Assembly (NCBI GenBank): GCA_009733715.1
Contig: WMKJ01000005.1
Location: 177,664-241,663 of the forward strand
Length of the DNA stretch: 64,000 nucleotides
Direction of reading: 5' to 3'
Source: Herpomyces periplanetae
Taxonomy: Eukaryota > Ascomycota > Laboulbeniomycetes > Herpomycetales > Herpomycetaceae
Position 1 is the stretch's first letter, and each line of letters starts with the position of its first letter. Under the pieces are notes generated by a model. The model saw only the letters and a list, made by a program, of their open reading frames with translations. It was not told the DNA's origin and made no database searches. The position numbers and the translations under genes are program-made. Shown here in pieces: positions 22,264 to 35,386 of the stretch.

Positions 22264-24621
22264 TCATCGGCGCCGGAGTGAGTTTAAGCAGCCTACAGTA
22301 GCTCCCGACTTAGCAGGTAAAGGTCTTGATCGGCGAATACGTCGCAATGCCGATTGGGCTAAATCGTTATCATTGGTGCAAGGCCCTTGTGGACACATCA
22401 TTTGTAGTTCACGATGGCAAGAGGATCGTCTTCGTTGCGGCGAGCGTTGCTGCTGCTGTTCCTGGGAATTCAGGTAGTGTCGGCGTCGATATTGCCGGTG
22501 GTGATGATGATGATGGTAGGGACGGTAGTAATCGTGACACATTTCAGATGTACAGGAGTCGGTATCGCAACTCTGATCACGTTCACAGTGTCGGTTATAC
22601 GTTCTTTGTGAACCCACCGATGCTGTAGGCGGTAGTACTGAAGAGCTAGCAGGCGTCTTCACCGGTGAAGCATGATGACGGATTGTACGTAATGCTGAGC
22701 GTCCTAATGTAGGCGTAGTTGTGTTGGTTGCCACACTATCCGTTGTGACACTGGGCCTTGGTGCACATGCTCGTAAGGAATTTCGTACAGCCGCAAAGCG
22801 TGAAATAGATTTGAATTCAGACGAACATGGGACGTTTACATGCTTGGAGGTCATATAACTCCGCATCGGGGAATGAGGGCTCATGTAACAAGAACTAGAG
22901 GTACGGAATGGTGAACCTTTGGAGACATGATACGCCGTAGCTACGTTTCTGAAATCTTCAATATCCGTATCACTTTGGTCGTAGCTCATGTCCTCGTATC
23001 TATTATCTATATATGAAACGTTCTCCTGTTCAAAAGGATTATCCATCAATTCACAAGCAGAATAAGCCTTTGAAACTCTTTTGCAGGGACTCCGGCTCCG
23101 GGGACGTCTCCATATCTCATCCTCAATGTAATCAACTGATTCGCTTGACGGCAAGTTAAGTGAAAACTCTGAACGACGATCAACACTGCGGCCGCTGCTC
23201 CGCGATCCGCGTAATGGAGAATACACTGATGAAGAAGCGGGCGTTGTATATATCAGCGCTGGTACGCCTTCATCGTATGATACATTGTCATCTTCAATAT
23301 CATCACTTTCCATATCAGATTCTCTGGCAATTTCATACGTATTATTCCGTATAACATTGGGAATTTGATCATCAGTTTTGTCACGCTCACTGGGCAGTGT
23401 GCTGCTGTCATTTTCCAAAATTATTTTGGTGCGAGCACTTCCATTTTTATCAATAACGAGTCGAGTAGTTAATTTAGTGGAGCGTCTGGGTGGTATAACC
23501 GCTCGACGAATTGGTGTAGCGTTGAGCACACCGGTTAAGTCTCGTCTAACCCGACAGGTATTGATGGACCGGGTTGAAGATGGAGTCCATGAATTGGCTG
23601 GAGTTGCCGATTTTGAAGTGCGGCGTGGTGTAGCATAAATATCGATAACTTTACTTGAGTTAGTGCTGGCATGGCGAAATGATTCTGTGCGAGTACGCGG
23701 TTTCCGGGGAGTAGTTGAACAAGATGTCGGTAAACTTCCGCCGTGTGCAGACGTGCAGGAATTCACGGATCGTAAACGAGACTCTAAATCTTGGCCTAGT
23801 ACGGTCGTTGATGTTAAAGATGGTCTGACGAGCTCATTGTGAGTGTGCACGGAGGTGAACAAACCAGGGTTTTCTTTTATATCGTGAACTGAAAGACCTG
23901 GTAACACTTTTGATTGAAGTGAATTCGAGCTCTTGTTACGCCCAAGCCGATTAGACAATTCTTCGGTAGAATGACTTGCGGTTAATGGGGAATTGTGATT
24001 CAGCGTTACGGACTGATTAAACGATGCGTCTGTGAGAGGAATTCGTGAACTGGGTACTATAGCTGGTTTAACAAGATCGGGCTGCGAAGCTGGTGGTGGT
24101 GGTGGTGGTAACGACGATTGATTGATCAGAGGCAATGGAGACGGTGTTGTATAGGGGACGTGGGTATATGTTTCATGAGGTGATGAGTATGAGGAATCAA
24201 ACGTTGGAAGACCGAAAGAAGATTGAGCGGGAAAGTGAACATGGGATGAAGAAGTTACTGGGTTAGGTAAATTGTGCAAAGCCGTTAAGTCTAACTGGTA
24301 TACGGGCGAATTTGCTTCAACATTTTTGACAGAAGTAGGCAATGTAGGTGCGGTATCGAAGGGAGAAGGTAGAGCTGTAACATCGAAATCAGTAGTAAAT
24401 AAATTATTGTCAGTGTACAGCGAAGTATTTAAACCGGTGTCATCAGATGTGGTGTCGAAATCCAAGGGAAACGGGAGCGTGATATCACTGATAAACTGAT
24501 TGAATGAATTGGTATCCTGAAGAATAAGGTCTAATTCGGACGAATTTAACGAAAAATGATCGTCTACGCTGAAGAAATTAGTTGCTGAAGCAGACGTTGA
24601 TGGAACCGGAGAGTTTGACAT
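22264..24621 (-). CDS. Hypothetical serine-rich, largely disordered protein
   Basis: Single exon, 785 aa, not recognised. The first ATG is at 24621; the frame upstream opens only at a TTG. The N-terminal ~250 residues are Ser/Thr/Pro-rich with acidic-hydrophobic patches (SSELDLILQDTNSFNQFI) like activation domains. The middle is basic with Thr-Pro and Ser-Pro sites (TTPRKPRTRTES, YATPRRTSKSATP, LNATPIRRAVIPPRR) and one conserved-looking segment, TRLVIDKNGSARTKIIL. An acidic stretch (ESDDIEDDNVSYDEG) and repeated Arg-Ser motifs follow. Near the C-terminus are a His tract, a short Gln tract and RRIRRSRPLP. No zinc finger, bZIP or kinase motif is visible. A nuclear, CDK/PKA-phosphorylated regulator would fit, but this is inference. 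Confidence 0.75.
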   Translation of the reverse strand: MSNSPVPSTSASATNFFSVDDHFSLNSSELDLILQDTNSFNQFISDITLPFPLDFDTTSDDTGLNTSLYTDNNLFTTDFDVTALPSPFDTAPTLPTSVKNVEANSPVYQLDLTALHNLPNPVTSSSHVHFPAQSSFGLPTFDSSYSSPHETYTHVPYTTPSPLPLINQSSLPPPPPPASQPDLVKPAIVPSSRIPLTDASFNQSVTLNHNSPLTASHSTEELSNRLGRNKSSNSLQSKVLPGLSVHDIKENPGLFTSVHTHNELVRPSLTSTTVLGQDLESRLRSVNSCTSAHGGSLPTSCSTTPRKPRTRTESFRHASTNSSKVIDIYATPRRTSKSATPANSWTPSSTRSINTCRVRRDLTGVLNATPIRRAVIPPRRSTKLTTRLVIDKNGSARTKIILENDSSTLPSERDKTDDQIPNVIRNNTYEIARESDMESDDIEDDNVSYDEGVPALIYTTPASSSVYSPLRGSRSSGRSVDRRSEFSLNLPSSESVDYIEDEIWRRPRSRSPCKRVSKAYSACELMDNPFEQENVSYIDNRYEDMSYDQSDTDIEDFRNVATAYHVSKGSPFRTSSSCYMSPHSPMRSYMTSKHVNVPCSSEFKSISRFAAVRNSLRACAPRPSVTTDSVATNTTTPTLGRSALRTIRHHASPVKTPASSSVLPPTASVGSQRTYNRHCERDQSCDTDSCTSEMCHDYYRPYHHHHHHRQYRRRHYLNSQEQQQQRSPQRRRSSCHRELQMMCPQGPCTNDNDLAQSALRRIRRSRPLPAKSGATVGCLNSLRRR

Positions 24622-27600
24622 TGTAAATGAGGGACCTGTACGGATCAATACGGGCGGAAAAACGTAAAAGTTGATAGTACGAATGTATCAGTGAACAAGT
24701 ATAATGAATTAGGTATATGATATGAACAGTTGAAGTATGCCAGACCCTAGAGCGGGAGCAAATGAAACTCTTCACGAATAACGGTGCATGGAATAGCGGA
24801 GGAGAGCAAAGAAGTGGAAAGAAAAATTCTTGTAAATAAGACGATGAAACGGATGAGGCTGAAAAGAGAAAAAAGTGAGAAACAAAAAGTTCAGATGACG
24901 GCAGCAACAGCAATTTGCAAACGACAAATTAATGATACAGACAAGACGAGACGAGGGGAAAGTGTGAGAATAAGACCAAGACGCATTGGCGATTGGGAAA
25001 CCACCGGAGATTTGTCACTTGTTGGGAAGGTGCAATATACTCATCCTGAGTGGATCCACTTTTTGGATAATCGTGGTTTCCTCATCCGGAAGGAATTCGG
25101 CCTTTTTTGGATTCTTTGGCAATTTCGACTGGCCCGTCTCAACTGCAGCCCAGCTTCCCGTTTCGGCAATTACCCAATTACCTAAAACGGAAATCCCCGG
25201 AAGATTGTAGGCTTGAAATGGAGGCTCGAGAAGAAGTTTTTGGGGGTTTTCGAGGAGCGATGTGATTTTTCGTTTTGGAGATGTTTTCTGATGTCTTGCT
25301 GCATGGCCGGTGTTATTTCCAAGCAATTGTAAAAGTATCCACGAATGTGGCTAAATTGCCTGGAGACGTGCTCGGCCGTTCATGTCAACCAGCTATCCTA
25401 CGTTAAGGGGAGCGTAATGGCAAAATAAATCTTTAGCTAGTCTTCATTTTGTAACCCGTGGCACCATGATGATTTTCCCCATGTTAATTATGTGTTGGAA
25501 ATTGCGCCGTTAATGGTGCAGTGCAGTGCGGTGTAAGTGTGGTGTCTGCAATCTCACGCTCGACTAGTCTTCCTCTCTTCTCCCCTTAAATCACCACGTT
25601 TTGAAACTTTTATATTAACGTCTTTACTTCAATCCCATTAACACTGAAAATACGTACGTATACGTGTGTATTTTACGCTTGTATACGTGAGAACCGTCTC
25701 TTCCCGCTTAACTTGTGTATCCGTTTCTTTTCCATTTAATCAGGTACCCAAGTCTGTGACTAGAGTCATTGACACGGCGTTTTATCACACTTGATGTCCC
25801 ACTTTTTTCATCGCTCGTCAAGCGTCGGCTCAACCAATTCCAAATGCTTGCTTAACGAATACACCTATTCTCTCGACATTACTCCCTTCTATCCTTTTTC
25901 TCCCTTTTGGCGCTATCATATACTTCTCATATATAAATGCCGTCATTTATAACTTAGTAGCCAATTGGGCTGAAGTCCGCCTTGTGCAATAAGTTTTGAT
26001 TATTGTAACCTTTTATTCACATCTTCCCTCCTGTCTGTCAGACCGTATTTTAGTCAATAGTATTTCACCGTGGTAAATGAGTGTAATCTGTTCGGCTGGT
26101 ACATAACTTGGCTGGTATTCCTCCAAATGTTCCACATGACCGTTTTAACCAGCTCGTTCATTTCAACGTTTAAACCAACTTCCAACGCTAGCGTGTCTGG
26201 TTGTTGGATGTTTCAAGTGTACATTTTATGCCATCATTTTAAGTGTGCGGGTGTGTGGTGGCTTAACATACGCTCACTTGCCCTGGACTTTCTCCGTTTT
26301 GGGAAAACTGGTTAACTAGCAATGATTTAGTTTAAAAGCATGTGTGTGTGTGTGTGTGTGTGTGCGTACGAGCAAGTGTCCTTTAACATGCCCGTTCCTT
26401 GTCCGCCTGGTCGGGATACTTGCGTAAAATTATTGTCAATGCTTATTTTTAACAACTGCCTGTGTTTTTTCTCTCTTTACCAGGAGTATCAATCTATCAG
26501 TGTATTCAAGCCATAGCCTAAGCCATCTTACCCGCGTTGAACACTACGCAAACCTTGTCGATAATTATTACCTGACTAGCTTGGGAAGCTTACTCCGTTC
26601 ATATCATAATCTTAAACTCAATTAATCCGTGTTTACGGCAAGCCAAAATGAGAAAATCAGGTTCGTTTCATTCATCTCGTGCCGTCATGATCATCAGTTA
26701 TGCAGTTTGCTTCTCGACTCATCTCCAGCTCCTTCTAGCGTGGTTAACACACACTTTCTATTCCGTTTACACTTATTACATCTGCCGTTAAATTTTTGAC
26801 TTTAACCCCGCTTGGATATAGCTTGGAATATCCAAATAAATCGTTTATAATCCCCTCGCACCTCATGAGCTGCCCAACCCAGTCGAGCAACAATATTCGT
26901 GCAAATAACGTTCACATCCCCAAATATATATATGCCTTAAAATCAAGAATTTATATTGCATTCATTTGGATTATTCACACTGGCTATAATCCACGTTGAT
27001 AAGTCTTCATAAATTCCGAAATGTTATCATGTAATTTGGAAATTTGCTTTCCATGCTGGTACTTTTAACCATTGACACTTTAAATTGTGCTCAACAGAAA
27101 GGCTGGCTAATTATAACATCCTGGAACTGGTAAGTCTCCGTTAACCATTACAAATTGTTCTTCTCAATCCTTTTTGCTTTTACTGTATCATGATTCCAAT
27201 ATTCATAACCCTCGTACAAGCCCGAACATCTCTGTATTCCCCCCTTGTTTTCTGTTACATATGCGCAGAATCCGCTTGTTTTTCACCGTTACTCGTCTGT
27301 GCGCATCTGACACTATATTTTCTTCGCTTCTCAATGTCATTATTTTGTTTGTACGAGGTCACGCATGGCTTTTTTAACGCTGATACTTTTTTCTCGTTAA
27401 ATTTGTATATCATCCAACTCATTTTCTTCCTCTTCTCTCCTCTCCATTACTTCTTCATGTTTATACCCTCTTGTTCACTTGACTCCAATAAAACATCCTG
27501 TTAAACCATGTTCTCTCAAGTCGACATTATACCAAGTATAATCATCACACGTTTTATCCAGTTCAACGGCATTTCACCTACCCAACGTTTCTCCAATTTC

Positions 27601-30600
27601 CGCCAATGTGTAACTCCATCAGGCTATTAACTATGCCTTAATACCGTCAGTTTCACCGGCCCATATTAATCCATACAAAGCATATTCTCAGTGTATTCTC
27701 AGAATAGTGAACTTACCTCGATCTTCACTATAATTAATCCACATCAGACTCAACTGGTTTTGTTATCCGAATAAACCCTCTATACGTTCACTTTACTGAT
27801 AAATTCGCCAATTTTAACCCGCTGGTAAATCAAATCTAAAATTTACCCACGTTTAACTTTTCCCAACCTGTCATAAATAGGCCGGGAAATATCGTCCAAT
27901 CTTTCAAGCTCTCGTTTGACAAGCTTACCTGCTGTTAAGCTGCGTAAATAATTCTTTCATCAATATACGTTAATTAACCATGCACAAATTCACCCCTGCT
28001 TGTGCACAACTAGCCAGGAAAATGTAGTCCGTGTCCGGGTCTAATGATTATTCTCATCTCTTATGTTGGTCTTGCATAAAAGAGACGTCATTAACTCTAG
28101 TTACCCTGTCGTCACACCCTTGAGTTCACTTAAACTTCAATTATTTCTGCTCCTGATTGCTCTCCATTGATTAACAAATACGCCAGGCCAACCTTTAACG
28201 TTTCTTGTTTCTCGTCGAGGGGTGTGGTTACAATTTCATTATTTTCCACTGTCTTGTTTATTTTCTCCTCGCTCACTTGGTATCATAAAACTTATTTTAA
28301 AAGTGTTTAAGTGTCAGTTAGTCCTAGACTAATGCGCTTGTGCTGTTACCCCATTCAACATTTTCCCATACTATGCCATTCCTAAAATTACCTCATAATA
28401 TCGTCAGGCTCAAACCCTCTTATGCTCGTATTAAACCTTATGACAATATTCCATGTTGATCACAGCACAACCGGTTTCCCTTGTCTTCTGAACCCCAATC
28501 ATCCTTCTCCCTTCAAACTTTGCCTCTATATCTCCTTGACTTGTGTATTCATTTGTATGACATGTCTCCCTTTGCGAACGCATACTTATACACATTCGCA
28601 TATGTATATGTACATACCCAAACGCTCACGCTTTCATGTTCTCTTCAGTTTTCCTTCACAATGCCCCTCCAAAACAGCCTCTTTCTAGTTAACTTTTCCG
28701 CTTTTCTTCCAGTTATACAAATCTGTTTTCCCCCCCGTTCACCAATTAATATTTATCCGTACGCTCATTTGTTTCATTTTAACATTTTCCGTGCACATAT
28801 TCTTACCATCAACTCATCCTTCTACGCTTCTGCTTTCATTACCATCATAATTAGCCGCCCTTCTAAATTCAATCTTATACCTAACTCATAAATTTGCATT
28901 TCGTCTCTGTTAGTTACCATATCCACGATAATTCTGATTTCATCTGCTGATACCTTGTAATACTTTTTACCCGAAACTCTCAACCCTCCAATTGCCATTT
29001 TGTCTCGCTATACGCTCAAAATATTCTTGTCATACTTCCGTTCCCCAGTTTTGCTCATTACCCTGATCAATCACGGACTACCCAGCCTGCATTCAACCAG
29101 TACAACTTACCCTGGCTTCCTTTGTGCCAATGTAATAAATCTCAATGATTTTAAATCTCTATTTAAGCTTCTATTTCCGTGCTAGTGCAGCTACTCGCAT
29201 GTGCATCCACGTACATAATTATGTATCTCGGAATGACCATATGCGTCGCGTGCAACCTACAGCAACCTCATTGTAATTGCTATACCTCGTTCTCCATAAC
29301 TCATCCTATCGTAATACTTATCAATTGCATATTGTGAATATTACCTTTGGTACCCGAATCATAATTATCGATGCCCATTGCCTGAGCTATTGTCAAGCTG
29401 ATTTCACCCTTCCGTTAACCAAATCTTCCCGATAAACTTCAATATTGTCGTACTTCCATCGCCTGCTTTTTCATTTGTCGTACATCTGCAACCCCCGAAA
29501 TATCTATTCACTGGCATCATATCATGGCTACTCTCGCCTCCCACCAGCAATATTCCTTGTGCCGATAAATCCAATTCGTACTCTTATTATTTCAAGTAAA
29601 TTCTGATTCGTCGTTTGTTCGCTTAATCAATTACTTTCGTATGAACTTATCTTGTAAATCTACTACTTCGAATTCCATCCGATTATCATATATAAATACT
29701 CTTGAGTAATATGCTCATCATAATGTTTGTGCCATTCCCTCTCATTGACCCCACCCTTACCCATTAAGATGATGTGCCATTGCCTCCATCTCTGAAAAAT
29801 TTCCCTCATAGTTCATTCAAATCTTCTTTCAACACAAAACTCTCTCATCCGGAACTTCCTATAAGAATGCTTGTACACTCATACGAAAATACTTCCGAAT
29901 TCGTCGGTCTTTACACCCACGGTTCATCATATTATTCGCCTTCGAATAAATCTGAACGACTAGCTTAATATCATTCTCACCATCGGTAATGTTACTTGCA
30001 TCTAATTACTGCACGTATGACTGAGGTGTATACTATTTCGTTTCTTTCTCAACCGGCTTCGTAAAAGACATAATTTCCTCGTTCGTTGTCCATTAAGCAT
30101 CATGTTTTGGGTTTATGAAAATCCATGACTGAAACAGGCTGCATGATAATTCCTTGTAATTCCAGTAAGATGCTTTCGAATTCCAAAAGACTTTATTATC
30201 CTCAGCCACAATTCATGGATTAATCCTTTGCTTCACCATGATCTCAACTTGCAGCTTTAAATCGTCTGTAATAAAGATGCATTTTGATAACAAATTATTC
30301 CAAAAAGTTGCTCAGTGTCCTGTAATTCTACGCATCATCTATCATTCTATCCAGTATTCACTAATGCTTATCCTCTATCCCCGGTCCTTCTCCAGTTTTC
30401 TTCACCTCAAGCGATTATCACAATGTTAGCGCAACTATATCCTTCTATTGCCTATTAATTCATTATAGTTACTTCTTTCACGATAAAGAGAGCCAGCTTT
30501 GCATCATCACATCATTTAAGACATACTCTATCGTCCCATTACGACACTAATAAGTATACATACATGAAAATAAACTTACCGAAAATATGTTATTCTTAAA

Positions 30601-30641
30601 TCCTATCCTCAATTTCACGAAATGTTACCACTAAATAAGCA
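24622..30641. other. 6-kb gene-free, pyrimidine-skewed region
   Basis: No supportable protein or RNA gene is seen. Just upstream of the minus-strand unknown gene (24622-24990) the minus strand is pyrimidine-rich, like a leader. From roughly 25550 to 30600 the plus strand is pyrimidine-rich instead. It contains only short frames without family resemblance, plus a (TG)12 tract at 26341-26364. No plus-strand gene follows it directly; the next gene is on the minus strand and ends at 30642. It could contain unannotated non-coding transcripts. Confidence 0.5.
26341..26364. repeat. (TG)12 microsatellite
   Basis: Twelve uninterrupted TG units followed by CGTACG. A simple repeat in intergenic DNA. 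Confidence 0.9.
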
Positions 30642-33600
30642 TTACCCAGGACATACCAAGCACACACTTCGCACCCAGGCCAATACAATCCTTACTAGTT
30701 CGCTAAGTTCTGCTTTCTCCGCAATAAACTGTGCATTTGGATTGACCTGCAAGTTAAATAACCTTTCGACAATTGGCTGGGAAAATTTTCTAAACAAGTT
30801 AATACGATTATCACGAATCGTCAGCTGGGGGACTACTTTAAGAATTTCATTGGGTATTTCCGTTCCAATCTCCGTTATATTGTCATCAACTTCATCGTAT
30901 TGTCCCAACCTTAGACTTTCCTCTGAATTTAATTCAAAATTCGTATTTTGCTGCCCCGATGTACTTGTACTCTCAAAGATCTCCTCTCGACTATCGCTAC
31001 TCACTCCTCCCGATTCCACCTTAACAACCAGTACTCTATTCAGAGCAGCTACCAAAAATTGCTCTCCTTCCGACTCAAACAATGGCTTAAGCATATCACA
31101 CTTGACATGATAAGCCGTTCTCTTTAACAGCAAAAATCTGTCAGCTTCAGGATTTAACTTCAATAACCTGGTTGGCAAAGTCATTCCGTTCGTATCTCCA
31201 CGCCCAATTCTCTCTGCTTCCTTCATTTCAAGATACGTCACTTCTATACAAATTCTTTCCAGAAATTTCAGCATTCTCCACGCAACTTCGTCAATTAGTA
31301 GCAAACTCATAACGCAGCCATCAGAACTTATTGCTACTAAATCCTCATCCAAAACCCCCAAATCAATTGGTTTAGCCTTTTGCTTTATTCCTTCTAGTGA
31401 AAATCCTTTAATAGGCTCCCCATCAACAAAAATATAGGCCCCACATCTTGACCATAATGGTAAGAAATTTCCTCGACGGACTCGCATCATTGAACGCGAA
31501 AGTTTAGCGCAAAATGCTAAAGATACTACTCGTTCTTCAATCATGTTTACTGCGTTGTAAACTAGGCCAGTTAATTCTCCCGTCTTATCCGCTATTATAA
31601 TAAACTCCAGAGCTTCTCCAACTCGTGCCTCTATTAATGACCCCGCTACCTCAGCATTCCTTTGACTTTCAGTTACATCAAGTTGTGGAAGTTTTATCAC
31701 GGAATGAAACGTCGCATCCCGGGGTTGGCAATCACATATTTCAAATGTAAACCGTCTTAAGCCCATCAGTTTATTGCGCTGATTAGGTTTGCTCTTTTGG
31801 TTCGTTACTGATAGAGCTATCGTAGAATGCATCGCTGTCGATACAAATATCAATGATCCTAAGGTAGAAATATGCACGATAGGTGACTTAAACTCTTCAG
31901 ATGTTAAGTTGCGAATATTGAAATTCGGTAAATCCAGCTCAAAATACATGAGAGTTCCGCCATGCCCGAACACAAACGAATTGCACAGAAATGGTGTAAC
32001 TTCACATACTGGTTCAATCACACTAAAATTGAAGATAAGCTCAAACTTAATACCATCTTCCGTGTAAATTAATTGTACTATAAGAAACCTTCCAGAGTCA
32101 GTCTTCCCGTCCATCCTATTTCCTGAAACTTGCGTTCCGATTAAGATGAAATTCCGATCAAGCGTATCAAGCTCATGCTTCCATTCGCTTATCGAGTTAA
32201 CCCTTTCACCAGCCTTGAATTCATAACTACCTAGCACCAATTCGTCAAATGTTCTTTCTGCCAATGAAGAGTTGCACCAGTCATAGCTAGGCTCTGTATA
32301 AATTGCATAAATAATACTTCGTAGCTTGGGCTCCATGCCTTTGCTTGCCGTCGATTTTGCATTAGGATGTAAAACATCCGTTACCAGAAGCATCACCTGG
32401 AACTTCTCGATAAACAAAAATCGTTGTGGCGTCCCCGGTACTGAGATTGAACGAGGCACAGTTGAAACGCAATTCTCTACCCTTGTCACCGAAATCTGCC
32501 CTTCAATAACACAAGCAACTGTATCCAATTTGATATGGTCAGTTCCGCTATCGTCCGATAATATATCCAAGGCAAATATAAAAGATTGAGGAACCTCGCT
32601 CCTCGCAATATCTGTTAACCAAACTTCACTAATTTGGAATTTCTTGAACTGTTCAAATTCTACTCTGAATACTATTGATTCACAATGTCCGTATAGTCTT
32701 TCTCCATTTGGATGCAATTTTAGCTTGATAGGAGAGTTCCCAACAGGTACAAAGCCAGCTCTGGGTGAAGACAAATCTACTCAGAAAACACAAATCGTCA
32801 ATTCAACCAGTTGATACTTAGAATTACATCTATGTTCCAACTTACCAATATTTGATATCTCATACCGATCGACAGATACGAAGACTTCTTTGAAGTATAA
32901 GTCGCCGCTACGTAGCCCTGCAATTATCCAAACTATTACCTTATCTGAATTAGTGTTTATGGTAGTGCGTAATATTTTCACGCATTCTGCAACTGTCAGA
33001 TATTTTTTCCCAATGGGATTTTGAAATGAGGTTTCCCACATAGGAATAAGCTGAGAGGATGCCCCGCCAGCGTACATTTCAAACTCTCCATTAAATTTGG
33101 CCACTGCAAGCAATGGATGATTGCCCACATCGCTGATCGCTAAGCAAGTAACTTCACCTGAAAGTTTTAATGGAGAGTAGCAAGTTTCCAAGGCATAATT
33201 ACCATCCAGGCAATTTATCAAACGATAAATTATTAAGTATGCAGCAGTTTCACCCAATGTTTTATACGCAACAAGCAGGTATTGGGTATGAAAATCTGCA
33301 TGAGTATACACTCCATTCCCAGGTACGGTGAGATGCCAGCAAACTTGCGACTCAATTTGATCACGACTGTATTTCACAAGGTATACTGCATGAGTTGTAA
33401 TTTGTAAGGCGAAATTTTTCGCTACCCTGGTTGAATATATGGTCGGAAAAGAAAGATTGAATCCACTTTTCGTTGACGATTCGTATGATATAGCAGTGGA
33501 GTCATCAATGCTTGTCACCATTAGCATAGATTTCCACACCAGGGAAACTAGTATTTGACAAAATCGTAATGATTTAAAGTTATCGGCGAGACAAAATATT

Positions 33601-35386
33601 TCGCTAACTCCGTGAAAAAGTGAATCTCGGTAGATCATTTCAATTTCGGCTTTCATTCCCAGGCGAAGCTCGGTTATTGCGCCATGTGGCTCACGCCCCG
33701 CTGTGCAGAATAATCGTTTTCTCGCAGGAATAAATGAAAGATGATCATTCTCAGCGTATCTGTATGAAGCTGCATGGTTAGAAAACTCAAAATCCAAAGT
33801 AGGCCACCAATTTAAAATCCGCTGTAACATATAGGACGAGCTGGATGGCTTGGTGATTTTCAGAGTCGGATCAAACTATAAATTCAATTAGTTGATGTTA
33901 TGAAGTGATCTAAAAGGTAACTTACGATATTATCGTAGAAAATCTGGAAGAAATTGGTTAGAGATTAATATGGGATATAGACTTATGATAATAAATTGAG
34001 AAAATGCACTAACGCTATACAAAGCACCATCACTCATGGAACCTGTAGTGATGAGGAAATCGACCTTGTTTCCATTAAGTTTACCGGGAAAGCATTTAGC
34101 TTCTAACCCAATTGAGCATTCTAAATTGAAAAGATGCGTTTCATGGGCTTGTTCTCTAGATAGCAATTTGAAAAGCACAACAGAACCGTTTTCACAAAAC
34201 AGGTAGAATTCTGGTTTATCAAAGTTAGATGTTAATCTGGCAGGAGACCAACCAACCCACAATGACAGTGACGGAATTAATTCACGAGAAGAAGTATCAT
34301 TAGGGAATTGGACAGTTTCAATTGGATTTAGTAAAGTATTTTCTTCTAAAATTCCACTAAGTAGAACTTTCGTGTCTTCGTATATGAATATGCAGGAGGG
34401 AAGATGAGGAGTTGGTATAATGAACAAAGGAATACGAGCTGCGATTAACGTGTTAGAGATGAAAGGCAAAGCAGCGAGGAGACATGAAATGTCAAAATAA
34501 AGAGTAACTTACTGGGATCAAGAAGGATTAACGCATTGACACAATTAGTAAATGACTGAAAGGCCATCTCAAAAAGCCAGGAAAAGCAAGAAAGACAAAG
34601 AAGGCCATCTTTAAAGTGAAGAACGAGGAAAACAACTCGGTTGACTTCTGGTTCATATGGATGAAGGAATTCAGTGGTAAAGAGTGTCGGGGTAAAGTCA
34701 AGTTTCTTAATGTCGCAATAAGATAGCAAAGTTTTGGGGGTTAAATAAAGAGGTTCATTTGTTTCGGGACGGTATTTCGGCAAATTAAAGAGTAGGATAG
34801 AATCATCCAAACTAATTGAAAAAGCTCTTCCAAATGGATCAGCGGATAAATACAAGCTGGACTCAAGTAAAGATTCGAATGAAGATGCGGGTAATGACCA
34901 ATACTTCAAATGCAATTCATATTTCTTTAATGCGGAAGAACCCCATACAAGGAGAAGATGTCCACTAGATAAAGTGAGCAGTAAAAAGCAGCTCAGAGGG
35001 GAATTTGACCTGGCAACATTGATGAAAGGTTCGAAATTCTGATGTATAACGGCAGAACGTATTACAACATGATTAAACTCCCTAGTGGCGACTGTTTCTA
35101 ATCGACCATATGATGTTAAATGCTTTACGATTATGAAATTTTCCCCTACCCCGACAAGAGCAGTTTCATCTTTTGTGAAAAATTGACAGGGAAATATCCA
35201 TTTAACAGCCGGACTAGGAATTGTCGTGCGTGTAAGTAAACCGATTCTAAGATTCTCGATAAATGTATAAGAAGCATTATCTTTTGAAAATTTATAAGAA
35301 GGGTTGTATAGAATTCGCGATAGTGATGATCGTTTTACCGAAGTAGAATGTGAGAATTGATATGCAAGATTATGATGAAAACTCAT
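30642..35386 (-). CDS. MMS1_N / CPSF160-DDB1-like beta-propeller protein (five exons)
   Basis: A large protein (1,494 aa as modelled) resembling the fungal family with an MMS1 N-terminal-type propeller, sometimes called thermotolerance proteins and related to CPSF160/DDB1/RSE1. Exons: 35386-34513, 34438-34014, 33943-33926, 33875-32846, 32779-30642. All joins are in phase; the third exon is only 18 nt (IFYDNI). Family-like segments are LLTRTTIPSPAVKWIFPC, ALVGVGENFIIVKHL, ALILLDPTRIPLFIIPTP, SMSDGALYS and KLKLHPNGERLYGHC. The rest is beta-rich, as expected for propellers. The start is the first ATG of exon 1; an upstream exon cannot be excluded. The last 60 nt also contain a GTAAGG donor, so the C-terminus could extend downstream. 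Function is unknown; related proteins scaffold RNA processing or ubiquitin ligases. Confidence 0.7.
33926..33943 (-). other. 18-nt coding microexon
   Basis: Exon 3 of the MMS1_N-like gene encodes IFYDNI. It is bounded by CTTCCAG upstream and GTAAGTT downstream, with introns of 70 nt (33944-34013) and 50 nt (33876-33925). Including it keeps phase 0 on both sides. Confidence 0.8.

Noticed and set aside
22326-22628. Plus-strand frame opposite the unknown serine-rich protein
   Set aside because: It is a shadow of the minus-strand coding region, rich in Gly/Asp because of the His and Gln tracts on the other strand.
25015-25326. 103-residue minus-strand frame
   Set aside because: No recognised motif, no splice or promoter context; consistent with chance in a gene-free region.
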